From Peptococcaceae bacterium UBA2264 (GTDB taxonomy: Bacteria > Bacillota > Desulfitobacteriia > Desulfitobacteriales > Desulfitobacteriaceae): a stretch of DNA of 20,812 nucleotides. Location of the stretch: assembly GCA_002347475.1 (NCBI GenBank), contig DDXI01000112.1, positions 230 through 21,041 of the forward strand, in the 5' to 3' direction. Below are positions 15,538 to 20,812 of this stretch, piece by piece. Under the pieces are notes generated by a model. That model was not told the DNA's origin, did not search any database, and saw only the letters and a list, made by a program, of their open reading frames with translations. Both the position numbers and the translations under genes were made by a program. The number at the start of each line of letters is the position of its first letter. Positions within the stretch are counted from its first letter, which is position 1.

Positions 15538-16887
15538 CTATCCGATAATAATTCGTTCATCAGGGTATTTGATCTGAGCCGCTGAACCGGCTGTTCTCTG
15601 GGAAAGGAAGAAAACCAGGGTTAAGGGTCCTAAACGGCCGATAAACATTGTCAGAATGATAGCTGCCTTACCAAAAGCGGACAAGATAAGGGTAACTCCC
15701 ATAGAAAGACCGACTGTCCCAAAGGCCGAAGTCACTTCGAAAAGCAGGGGAAAAAGGGTGGCTTTCTCCGTCAGCGCCAGAATAAAGGTCACAAAAATAA
15801 CCAGAAAGGCAGCGGAGGCAGCTACAGCCAGAGCCTTGCGAATGATGTCATTGGGCAGAGTCCGTCCTTCAATGACAACACAGGGTTCATTGCGGTAAGT
15901 ACTTAAGACCGAAAAAATAAGCGAACTAAAGGTCGTTGTCTTGATCCCGCCGCCGGTCGAGCCGGGAGAAGCTCCGATAAACATCAGGACGACTATAAAG
16001 AGCAGCGTTGTCTCGTGCATCGCCCCCAGATTGATTGTATTAAAGCCGGCGGTCCGGGGAGAAACAGCCTGAAACAGGGCAGCCAGGATCTTTGTGCCCC
16101 AGGGAAGCGGCCCCAGGGTCAGCGGATTGGTATATTCCAGCAGGAAAATAACCACTGTGCCCAGGAAAATCAGGATTGCCGAAACCTGCAGGACCAGTTT
16201 GGTGTGCAGGGATAGTTTCCTTTGCCGACGCAGTTTCCCTTCCCGCAAGGGGTTCAGGGACGCTATGACCGTAAAGCCCAACCCTCCCGAAATAAACATC
16301 AGCATTACTGTGATATTGATGACGGGATCTCCGGTATAGCCTGTCAGACTGGAGAAATTGCCAAAAAGATCGAAGCCGGCGTTATTAAAGGCAGATACAG
16401 CATGAAACAGGCCATAATAGAAAGCTTTGCTCCAGCCAAAATCGAAAGACCAGCGCAGGGTCAGAATAAGTGTGCCCAGGGCTTCAATAACAAAAGAGAT
16501 CTGAACAACTGACTTGGCCAGACGGACAATGCCTTCCAGGGAGATCTGGTTCAAGGCTTCCTGAAGCAGCAAACGCTCCTTGAGAGTGATCTTTTTCCCC
16601 AGGATGATAGCAAAGAGAGTGGCAAAGGTCATGAAACCCAGCCCCCCGATCTGGATCAGCAAGAGAACGATTACCTCCCCAAAAAGCGTAAGGGTGGTGG
16701 CTGTATCCACCACCACCAGCCCTGTAACACAGACAGCCGAAGTGGCCGTAAAAAGGGCATCCAGGAAAGGCAGTCCCTGCCCGTTATGAGTTGCCGCCGG
16801 CAAAGTAAGCAATAAAGCCCCTGCCAGAATCACCAGAGCAAATCCCGATACCAGTATGCGGGCGGGAGTAATTTTTTTTATATCCAT
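15538..16887 (-). CDS. ktrB: KtrB/TrkH-type potassium channel subunit
   Basis: This 449-residue membrane protein has the fourfold M1-P-M2 repeat of the Trk/Ktr/HKT superfamily. Four pore loops with the selectivity-filter glycine are visible in order: TSAVCVTGL, VSAFNNAGF, VSPRTAGF and TSAFGTVGL. The gating loop SPGSTGGGIKTTTF follows the third repeat. Length fits KtrB/KtrD. It conducts K+ (with Na+ coupling in some members) into the cell under control of the RCK partner encoded directly downstream. The ATG at 16887 has AGGA eight bases upstream. It follows ogt by 42 bases. Confidence 0.95.
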   Translation of the reverse strand: MDIKKITPARILVSGFALVILAGALLLTLPAATHNGQGLPFLDALFTATSAVCVTGLVVVDTATTLTLFGEVIVLLLIQIGGLGFMTFATLFAIILGKKITLKERLLLQEALNQISLEGIVRLAKSVVQISFVIEALGTLILTLRWSFDFGWSKAFYYGLFHAVSAFNNAGFDLFGNFSSLTGYTGDPVINITVMLMFISGGLGFTVIASLNPLREGKLRRQRKLSLHTKLVLQVSAILIFLGTVVIFLLEYTNPLTLGPLPWGTKILAALFQAVSPRTAGFNTINLGAMHETTLLFIVVLMFIGASPGSTGGGIKTTTFSSLIFSVLSTYRNEPCVVIEGRTLPNDIIRKALAVAASAAFLVIFVTFILALTEKATLFPLLFEVTSAFGTVGLSMGVTLILSAFGKAAIILTMFIGRLGPLTLVFFLSQRTAGSAAQIKYPDERIIIG

Positions 16888-16929
16888 CTCCGAAGTCCTA
16901 TTCCCTTCCTGAACGAGCGTTGCCCAGCC

Positions 16930-17454
16930 CTATATTTGGATATCTTCCAGCCGTAAAAGTTTCAGTTTCAAATCCAGGCCGCCTCTGTAGCCGCCAGGGC
17001 GGCCATCTTTGCCAATCACGCGATGGCAGGGTATGATCAGAGCCAGCGGATTCCAGCTGTTAGCCGAACCTACAGCCCGCCAGCCTTGGGGGCAGCCAAT
17101 CTGAGCAGCAATATCGGCATAGCTGCGGGTTTCGCCATAGGGTATCCTCCTTAACTCCTGCCAGACCCGGATTTGGAAGGGTGTACCCAGAAGATGCAGG
17201 GGAACGGTAAATTGCCGGCGCTCTTGAGCCAGATATGCCGCTGTTTCCGCCAGAATCAGGGCATTGGCTTCTTTCTCCCGGAGCAACTCCTGCCCGGGCA
17301 GCCAGCGCTCAGCCCAGGCCGGCAAAGCCTCTTCCCCCTCCAAATCCAGACTCAGCCGGCAGAGCCCCTGTGCAGTTGAGGCCACAGTCAGTGCATAAGC
17401 CTGACCGCCGATTGCCACGGGCTGGGTCCAAAAACAGATCCTGCTCTTCTCCAT
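16930..17454 (-). CDS. ogt: Methylated-DNA--protein-cysteine methyltransferase
   Basis: This suicide DNA repair protein takes the alkyl group from O6-methylguanine onto its own cysteine. The active-site block IIPCHRVIG holds acceptor Cys143. Before it lie the DNA-binding helix region IPYGETRSYADIA and the arginine finger in WRAVGSANSWNP. A N-terminal domain of about 80 residues is present, giving a usual length of 174. I choose ATG 17454, which has AGGTGAGG seven bases upstream, over the in-frame TTG at 17460. It is the first gene of the run with ktrB and ktrA, and a 10-bp repeat array lies 27-106 bases ahead of its start. Confidence 0.95.
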   Translation of the reverse strand: MEKSRICFWTQPVAIGGQAYALTVASTAQGLCRLSLDLEGEEALPAWAERWLPGQELLREKEANALILAETAAYLAQERRQFTVPLHLLGTPFQIRVWQELRRIPYGETRSYADIAAQIGCPQGWRAVGSANSWNPLALIIPCHRVIGKDGRPGGYRGGLDLKLKLLRLEDIQI

Positions 17455-17480
17455 TTCCAAACCTCACCTTCAGCCTGCTT

Positions 17481-17560
17481 TAACTTACTATAACTTACTA
17501 TAACTTACTTTAATTCACTTTAGTTCACTATAATTTACTTGATTTTACGTAATTTTACCC
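17481..17560. repeat. Eight-unit degenerate 10-bp tandem repeat upstream of ogt
   Basis: Eight consecutive decamers align without gaps: TAACTTACTA twice, TAACTTACTT, TAATTCACTT, TAGTTCACTA, TAATTTACTT, GATTTTACGT and AATTTTACCC (plus strand). The copies nearest ogt are the best conserved and they decay with distance. The period is one DNA helical turn, so equivalent bases face the same side of the helix. Confidence 0.9.
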
Positions 17561-17596
17561 GCAATTAAAATACCAATTCAGGTTCACCTCATCATC

Positions 17597-17800
17597 TCAC
17601 TCTGTACTGACCGGGACTTGTTCCAAAATAATGCGGTGATTCAGAAGATTCATATTTTTGATTGTTGCCTGCACGAAGAGCTGTTTGCCATAGATATCCA
17701 CCAGTTTCAGGCCATCTCCATACGGTTCAATGACATCAACTGCCTCCATAAACAAGGTTTCGCTTTCCCCTGCTTTGAGATAAGCATTGGCCTCACACAT
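17597..17800 (-). CDS. cooT: CooT-family nickel-binding protein
   Basis: This 67-residue protein begins MCEANAYL and continues with METLF/MEAVDVIEPYGDGLKLVDIYG and a C-terminal NLLNHRIILE, the pattern of the CooT family. CooT was first described beside carbon monoxide dehydrogenase genes and binds Ni(II) as a dimer through the cysteine at position 2, which is present here. The frame is open upstream to 17926, but ATG 17800 has GAGAGGAG seven bases before it and begins exactly at the conserved N-terminus, so the longer form is rejected. No CODH or hydrogenase gene is in the window. It follows amtB in the same direction, behind a terminator. Confidence 0.88.
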   Translation of the reverse strand: MCEANAYLKAGESETLFMEAVDVIEPYGDGLKLVDIYGKQLFVQATIKNMNLLNHRIILEQVPVSTE

Positions 17801-17835
17801 TTTATAACTCCTCTCCCACTTAGATTCCTTAAGAA

Positions 17836-17887
17836 ATGAATCCATTCTTATAACTATTTCCATTATCACAACCATTTCCATTATAAC
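17836..17887 (-). repeat. Degenerate 18-bp direct repeat upstream of cooT
   Basis: On the plus strand the element AACYATTTCCATTAT occurs twice, 18 bases apart, with a poorer third copy (ATCCATTCTTAT) nearer cooT. The distal copy contains a -10-like TATAAT on the minus strand (17880-17885), but no convincing -35 box accompanies it, so this may or may not be the cooT promoter. Confidence 0.5.
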
Positions 17888-17890
17888 CAC

Positions 17891-17915
17891 AAAAACAGCT
17901 TTCGAAAAGCTGTTT
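17891..17915 (-). terminator. Rho-independent terminator of amtB
   Basis: On the minus strand AAACAGCTTT (17906-17915) pairs with AAAGCTGTTT (17893-17902) across a three-base loop and a T-run follows. It lies about 80 bases after the amtB stop and before cooT. Confidence 0.85.
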
Positions 17916-17994
17916 GCTTCTCTCAAGCTGTTTCAGGGCAGATTTTATCCTCTCCCCAGAGCAGATAGCAGTCTTTTAACAGATAGGTGGCTGT

Positions 17995-19272
17995 TTAATC
18001 TGTAATATGCCAGGAAGGCTGAAGATGGCCAGGTATATCAAAATCAGGATAGGCATTCTCCCCATGATGGACAAGGTCCAGGCCAAACTCCTGTTCATCT
18101 TCCGTAGCCTGGAGCGGCGTAAAGAGGGCGATGACTTTCAAAATCCCCAGGGTCATCCCGCCGGTGAAAATATAGGTCACAGCCACACCCAGCAGCTGGA
18201 CCAGCAGGGGCTGGATCCCGCCGCCGAAAAACAGCCCGTTAGCCCCGCCGGGATTGGCCGACAGACTGGCAAAAATACCAGTGGCAATCGTGCCCCAGGT
18301 TCCCCCAATGCCATGAATCCCAAAGGCATCCAGGGTATCATCATAACCCAGCTTCTCTTTCAGGACTGCAACGAAGTAATAGCACAAGCCCCCGGCCACA
18401 AAACCAATCAGCACGGCACTGGCCGGCGAAACAAAGCCGGCAGCCGGGGTAATAGCCACCAGACCGGCGATAACACCGCTGATCGCGCCGAAAACCGTGG
18501 GTTTGCCGCGGTGCAGAATCTCTATCACTATCCAGCCCAGCATAGCGGCAGCCCCGGCAACCTGGGTGGTCACCAGAGCCAGCACGGCAACTCCGTTAGC
18601 TCCCAAAGCGCCGCCGGCATTAAAACCAAACCAGCCAAACCAGAGAATTCCGCCGCCCAGCAAAACATTGGGCAAATGATGAGGAATGGAGGCTTCCCGG
18701 CCGTTCTTGAATCTTTTGCCCACCACCAGAGCCGCTACCAGACCGGAAACTCCGCAAGCCATTTCCACAACTGTCCCCCCGGCGAAGTCCAGAATTTTCA
18801 GTTCCCGCAGCCAGCCGCCTACACCCCAGACCCAGTGGGCCAGCGGTGCATAAACCAGGATGCTCCAAAAAGCCAAAAAAAGTAAAAGTGCCGGAAAACG
18901 CAGCCTTTCGGCGGTCGATCCTGTAATAATGGCCGGAGTAATGATAGCAAACATCAGCTGGAAAGCAAAAAACAAAAGATGGGGAATCGTCGGCGCATAG
19001 TCAGGATTAGCTTCCAGGCCTACCCCTTTGAGGCCAAACCAGTCCAGACCACCTATCAGATGACCATGATCCGGTCCAAAAGCCAGGGAATAACCGAATA
19101 ACAACCAGATTACCGTAACCACCCCGATGGCCACAAAACTCTGCATCATGATCGAAAGAACATGCCTGCGGCGAACCATGCCTCCGTAGAAGAAAGCCAA
19201 GCCGGGTGTCATGAAGAAAACAAGGATCGTACAAACAAAAACAAAACAAATATCCCCAGAATTCAAGGCCAT
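17995..19272 (-). CDS. amtB: Ammonium transporter, AmtB type, with Glu in place of the first pore histidine
   Basis: This 425-residue membrane protein has about eleven hydrophobic segments and moves ammonium or ammonia across the cytoplasmic membrane. Family landmarks are TPGLAFFYGGMVR near residue 22, an AHWVWG block with DFAGG (Asp162, the recruitment-site aspartate), the WFGWFGFNAGGA block, and FGIHGIGG with His320, the second residue of the twin-His pair. The first twin-His position, normally GTVVHI, reads GTVVEM with Glu170 (codon GAA at 18763-18765). The C-terminal tail EFGLDLVHHGENAYPDF is the normal regulatory tail. ATG 19272 has GGGAGGAG upstream. No glnK (PII) gene is next to it. 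A promoter and a terminator-like hairpin lie in its leader. Confidence 0.95.
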   Translation of the reverse strand: MALNSGDICFVFVCTILVFFMTPGLAFFYGGMVRRRHVLSIMMQSFVAIGVVTVIWLLFGYSLAFGPDHGHLIGGLDWFGLKGVGLEANPDYAPTIPHLLFFAFQLMFAIITPAIITGSTAERLRFPALLLFLAFWSILVYAPLAHWVWGVGGWLRELKILDFAGGTVVEMACGVSGLVAALVVGKRFKNGREASIPHHLPNVLLGGGILWFGWFGFNAGGALGANGVAVLALVTTQVAGAAAMLGWIVIEILHRGKPTVFGAISGVIAGLVAITPAAGFVSPASAVLIGFVAGGLCYYFVAVLKEKLGYDDTLDAFGIHGIGGTWGTIATGIFASLSANPGGANGLFFGGGIQPLLVQLLGVAVTYIFTGGMTLGILKVIALFTPLQATEDEQEFGLDLVHHGENAYPDFDIPGHLQPSWHITD

Positions 19273-19303
19273 TTAGTCACTCCTCCCTTTAAATAGAACA
19301 ATA

Positions 19304-19347
19304 AAAAGAGGCTGCCAAAAAAGCTTGCGCTTCTTTGGAGCCTCTTT
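19304..19347 (-). terminator. Terminator-like hairpin (possible attenuator) in the amtB leader
   Basis: On the minus strand AAAGAGGCT (19339-19347) plus CCAAA pairs with TTTGG plus AGCCTCTTT (19305-19319) with one bulged base, followed by TTTTTATT. The hairpin lies between the amtB promoter and the amtB ribosome binding site. A short competing hairpin, GAGC-AAAGAG-GCTC, would use part of the same 5' arm. A further 6-bp hairpin ACTGAG/CTCAGT (19367-19383) begins at the predicted transcript end. Confidence 0.65.
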
Positions 19348-19392
19348 GCTCACCAATAGCAACCTGACTGAGACTGCCTCAGTACAAATGTT

Positions 19393-19421
19393 ATTATACA
19401 TATCTATCCCCAGGCAGTCCA
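19393..19421 (-). promoter_or_regulatory. Promoter of amtB
   Basis: On the minus strand a perfect -10 box TATAAT (19393-19398) lies 17 bases from TGGACT (19416-19421), a fair -35 box. Transcription would start near 19386, leaving a leader of about 114 bases that contains the terminator-like hairpin. Confidence 0.65.
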
Positions 19422-19503
19422 GATTAATTTTAAATAATACTGTATACATAACTATTAACAGAATATTCTGATAAACCGGCCTGTACGGTTATTTATTTTT
19501 TGC

Positions 19504-19533
19504 TTGAAACTTTTCCGGCCCTGATTATATAAT
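19504..19533 (+). promoter_or_regulatory. SigmaA-type promoter of crcB
   Basis: TTGAAA (19504-19509), an 18-base spacer and TATAAT (19528-19533) precede crcB. The -10 box is only about 20 bases from the ATG, so the leader is about 14 bases and has no room for a riboswitch. Confidence 0.7.
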
Positions 19534-19553
19534 CACTGCAAGAGGTGGATTTG

Positions 19554-19928
19554 ATGCAAAATTTATTCGCAGTCACTTTGGGAGGAGCTCTGGGAGCAGT
19601 CTCCCGCTACGGACTGGGCTTGTGGGTCTCCGGCAAATTTACGCAGGGCTTCCCTTTTCATACCTTTCTCATTAATATCAGCGGCGCCTTTCTCCTGGGC
19701 TTTCTCAATATTCTTTTTCTGGAAAGGCTGACTCTCGCTCCCTTCTGGCGTTTGGGCATAGGCGTAGGCTTCCTTGGCGCTTACACAACCTTCTCCACCT
19801 TCGGCTATGAAGTGATCATGCTCCTGGAAGAAGGCAGTTACCGGACAGCAGGACTGTATACCCTGCTCAGTATCCTGGTCGGGTTTACCGGTGTAGCCCT
19901 GGGAATCGGTCTGGCCCGTTCACTCTGA
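19554..19928 (+). CDS. crcB: CrcB/Fluc fluoride channel
   Basis: This 124-residue four-helix membrane protein belongs to the Fluc family, which works as a dual-topology dimer and lets F- leave the cell. Visible family motifs are GGALGAVSRYGLG near the N-terminus, FHTFLINISGAFLLGFL with the conserved Asn, and GFLGAYTTFSTFGYE with the TTFST fluoride-track block. I choose ATG 19554, spaced 5 bases from GAGGTGG; the in-frame GTG at 19545 lies inside that ribosome binding site. A DUF190 gene follows 30 bases later, a common pairing. No fluoride riboswitch is present. Confidence 0.93.
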   Translation: MQNLFAVTLGGALGAVSRYGLGLWVSGKFTQGFPFHTFLINISGAFLLGFLNILFLERLTLAPFWRLGIGVGFLGAYTTFSTFGYEVIMLLEEGSYRTAGLYTLLSILVGFTGVALGIGLARSL

Positions 19929-19958
19929 ACCGCTGAATATTAAGGAGGATGCCATAAG

Positions 19959-20270
19959 ATGGTAAAAGGAAAATTGCTGAAAGTATATGTCGGGGAAAAA
20001 CAGCGCTACCAGAATAAATCTCTTTACCAGTATCTCGTCCACTGGCTGAACGAAAAAGGGATCAGCGGGGTTACCGTGAACAGGGGAATTACCGGTTTCG
20101 GCAAAGACCGGATAATCCACAGCACCAAAGTGCTGGAACTGGCCTCCGATCTGCCTATCGTCCTGGAAATTGCCGATACCGCCGAGGTTATCGACTCCCT
20201 TGTGCCGGATATCTGCCAGATGATCCCGAAAGGCCTGGTTTTCACCGTCGATATCGAGATACATAAATAA
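19959..20270 (+). CDS. DUF190 family protein
   Basis: This 103-residue soluble protein belongs to DUF190 (PF02641), often encoded beside crcB. Recognisable blocks are LKVYVGEKQRYQNKSLYQYLV at the start, a central GISGVTVNRGITGFGKDR and a C-terminal LVFTVDIEIHK. The family has a ferredoxin-like fold similar to PII signalling proteins, but its role is unknown. A link to fluoride tolerance is inferred from gene position only. The ATG has AAGGAGG upstream and the gene lies 30 bases after crcB, so the two form an operon. Confidence 0.9.
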   Translation: MVKGKLLKVYVGEKQRYQNKSLYQYLVHWLNEKGISGVTVNRGITGFGKDRIIHSTKVLELASDLPIVLEIADTAEVIDSLVPDICQMIPKGLVFTVDIEIHK

Positions 20271-20332
20271 CAGAAATTATTGCCTGGCGCATTACCCATT
20301 CACACGGCATCGCAGCTGCACTACCTAAATGT

Positions 20333-20344
20333 CATTACGTAATG
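20333..20344. promoter_or_regulatory. 12-bp perfect palindrome, possible operator
   Basis: CATTACGTAATG is a perfect palindrome in the gene-free stretch, about 50 bases ahead of the promoter at 20396. It resembles a dimeric-regulator site, but no regulator can be named. Confidence 0.3.
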
Positions 20345-20360
20345 TCGCAAGGCAAATAAA

Positions 20361-20400
20361 CCTTGTTAAGCTTTATTAAGACTTGTTAACCCTTGTTGAC
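20361..20400. repeat. Four-unit 10-bp tandem repeat ending in a -35 box
   Basis: CCTTGTTAAG, CTTTATTAAG, ACTTGTTAAC and CCTTGTTGAC follow each other without gaps. The last unit supplies most of the TTGACA -35 box at 20396-20401. Confidence 0.75.
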
Positions 20401-20424
20401 AAAGCATCGTACTTATTCTAAACT
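20396..20424 (+). promoter_or_regulatory. Promoter of the candidate small RNA
   Basis: A perfect -35 box TTGACA (20396-20401) lies 17 bases from TAAACT (20419-20424), a moderate -10 box. Transcription would start near 20431. No open reading frame with a ribosome binding site follows before the terminator. Confidence 0.55.
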
Positions 20425-20430
20425 GGATAA

Positions 20431-20557
20431 GAGCTGACATTGAGATATGCGCATCCTTTGCGCATCGCGAAATGGAAAAACACCTGTTATGGACCGCATG
20501 GGCGCTGACCGATTGGCAATCTTTCGGAAGGCAAACGTGCAGACAGGTGTTTTTTTC
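20431..20557 (+). ncRNA. Candidate structured small RNA of about 125 nt
   Basis: Between a promoter and a terminator-like T-run the sequence folds into two units. A 7-bp hairpin ATGCGCA/TGCGCAT (20447-20453 and 20459-20465) is followed by a long stem-loop with a 12-bp base AAAAACACCTGT/ACAGGTGTTTTT (20476-20487 and 20543-20554). That stem-loop has an inner helix GCATG/CGTGC (20496-20500 and 20536-20540) and an apical GATT/AATC hairpin (20511-20521). I recognise no known riboswitch or RNA class. The next gene lies on the opposite strand, so the RNA would not be a leader. It could instead be only the terminator of the crcB operon. Confidence 0.45.
20476..20557 (+). terminator. Rho-independent terminator with structured loop
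   Basis: The 12-bp stem 20476-20487 / 20543-20554 ends in a run of seven T (20550-20556). The 55-base interior is unusually long for a simple terminator. It would end plus-strand transcription from crcB-DUF190 and from the promoter at 20396. Confidence 0.65.
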
Positions 20558-20584
20558 TTTTCTTATGCCTTATCCGGGATAAGC

Positions 20585-20812
20585 TTAGGCCTCGTCCTGG
20601 ATGAATTTTTTGATCTCGTCTTTGCCCGGAATCCGGCCGGAAGATTTAACTTTTTCGTTGATGACCAGGGCCGGGGTGCGCATTACTCCGTAAGCCATGA
20701 TTTTCTGGATTTCCTGAACTTTTTCGACTGTGGCGACAACACCCAATTCCTTGACTGCTTCCTCCGCTGTGGCCTGCAACTTCTTGCAGTTGGCACACCC
20801 TGAGCCTAAAAT
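20585..20812 (-). CDS. Small thioredoxin-like protein (5' truncated by window edge)
   Basis: Seventy-five residues are visible; the frame stays open to the window edge, so the start is missing. The visible N-terminus ILGSGCANCKKL carries a CxxC redox motif. A conserved MAYGVMRTPALVIN stretch with the cis-Pro site (TPA) follows, then a VKSSGRIPGKDEI ending. This fits the small thioredoxin-like family also called redox-active disulfide protein 2 (thioredoxin_3). These proteins of about 80 residues exchange disulfides in the cytoplasm; partners are unknown and the upstream gene is not in the window. No terminator is evident after the TAA stop at 20585. Confidence 0.88.
   Translation of the reverse strand: MLGSGCANCKKLQATAEEAVKELGVVATVEKVQEIQKIMAYGVMRTPALVINEKVKSSGRIPGKDEIKKFIQDEA

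Noticed and set aside
17481..17560. CRISPR-like array
   Set aside because: Units are 10 bp with no spacers, far from the repeat-spacer structure of a CRISPR array, and no cas genes are present.
17801..17926. N-terminal extension of cooT rich in Met, Val and Ile
   Set aside because: It is produced by the direct repeats and terminator sequence; the ribosome binding site and conserved MCEA start fix the gene at 17800.
19534..19553. Fluoride riboswitch before crcB
   Set aside because: No room for an aptamer between promoter and start codon, and none of the crcB-motif sequence blocks is present.
20569..20583. CTTATCC/GGATAAG hairpin as terminator of the thioredoxin gene
   Set aside because: On the minus strand it is followed by an A-rich, not T-rich, stretch, so it lacks the terminator signature.
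20447..20803. Plus-strand 118-codon open frame
   Set aside because: It runs through the terminator and is antisense to the thioredoxin gene; no ribosome binding site precedes it.

Overview
The window reads as chromosomal DNA of an anaerobic, Gram-positive, probably spore-forming Bacillota (class Clostridia, perhaps a Peptococcaceae or Desulfitobacteriaceae relative). The reasons are a sigma factor of the SigB/F/G type, HemZ, the acpS-nnrD-alr gene order, strong AGGAGG ribosome binding sites with ATG/GTG/TTG starts, a ydaO-type cyclic-di-AMP riboswitch and a CooT-type nickel protein. The genus cannot be fixed from the sequence alone. No rRNA, tRNA, insertion sequence, phage gene or CRISPR array was seen. 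Most genes lie on the minus strand.

Layout. (1) 1-1916, plus strand: the 3' part of an NRAMP-type metal transporter and an AT-rich two-helix membrane protein of unknown function, closed by a bidirectional terminator. (2) 1936-10788, minus strand: a housekeeping run transcribed in the order yhcC-like radical SAM, acpS, nnrD/nnrE fusion, alr, MFS permease, hemZ (overlapping the MFS gene), LysE-type exporter, followed by a sigma factor gene with its own SigmaA-type promoter. (3) 10894-13302, minus strand: a secreted protein with a Thr/Pro linker and a pectate-lyase-like beta-helix. It has its own terminator, and a cyclic-di-AMP (ydaO/yuaA) riboswitch sits in its long leader behind a clear promoter. 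(4) 13329-17454, minus strand: ogt, ktrB/trkH and ktrA/trkA form an operon, followed by an SLC13/ArsB-type permease with a separate promoter and a roughly 200-nt leader. A striking 10-bp tandem repeat lies directly upstream of ogt. (5) 17597-19421, minus strand: amtB (with Glu in place of the first pore histidine and a terminator-like hairpin in its leader), a terminator, then cooT. (6) 19504-20270, plus strand: crcB and a DUF190 gene. (7) 20271-20584: a gene-free stretch with a second 10-bp repeat array, a promoter and a structured terminator. Together these look like a small RNA gene of about 125 nt. (8) The 3' end of a small thioredoxin gene on the minus strand.

How parts fit together. The most coherent theme is osmotic and potassium control by cyclic-di-AMP: a KtrAB-type potassium system, whose KtrA family is a known c-di-AMP receptor, lies one gene away from a c-di-AMP riboswitch that controls an exported surface or cell-wall-associated protein. 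The points most deserving a second look are the riboswitch-controlled secreted protein, the Glu-His AmtB with its possible attenuator, the candidate small RNA near 20431-20557 and the two unrelated 10-bp phased repeat arrays.
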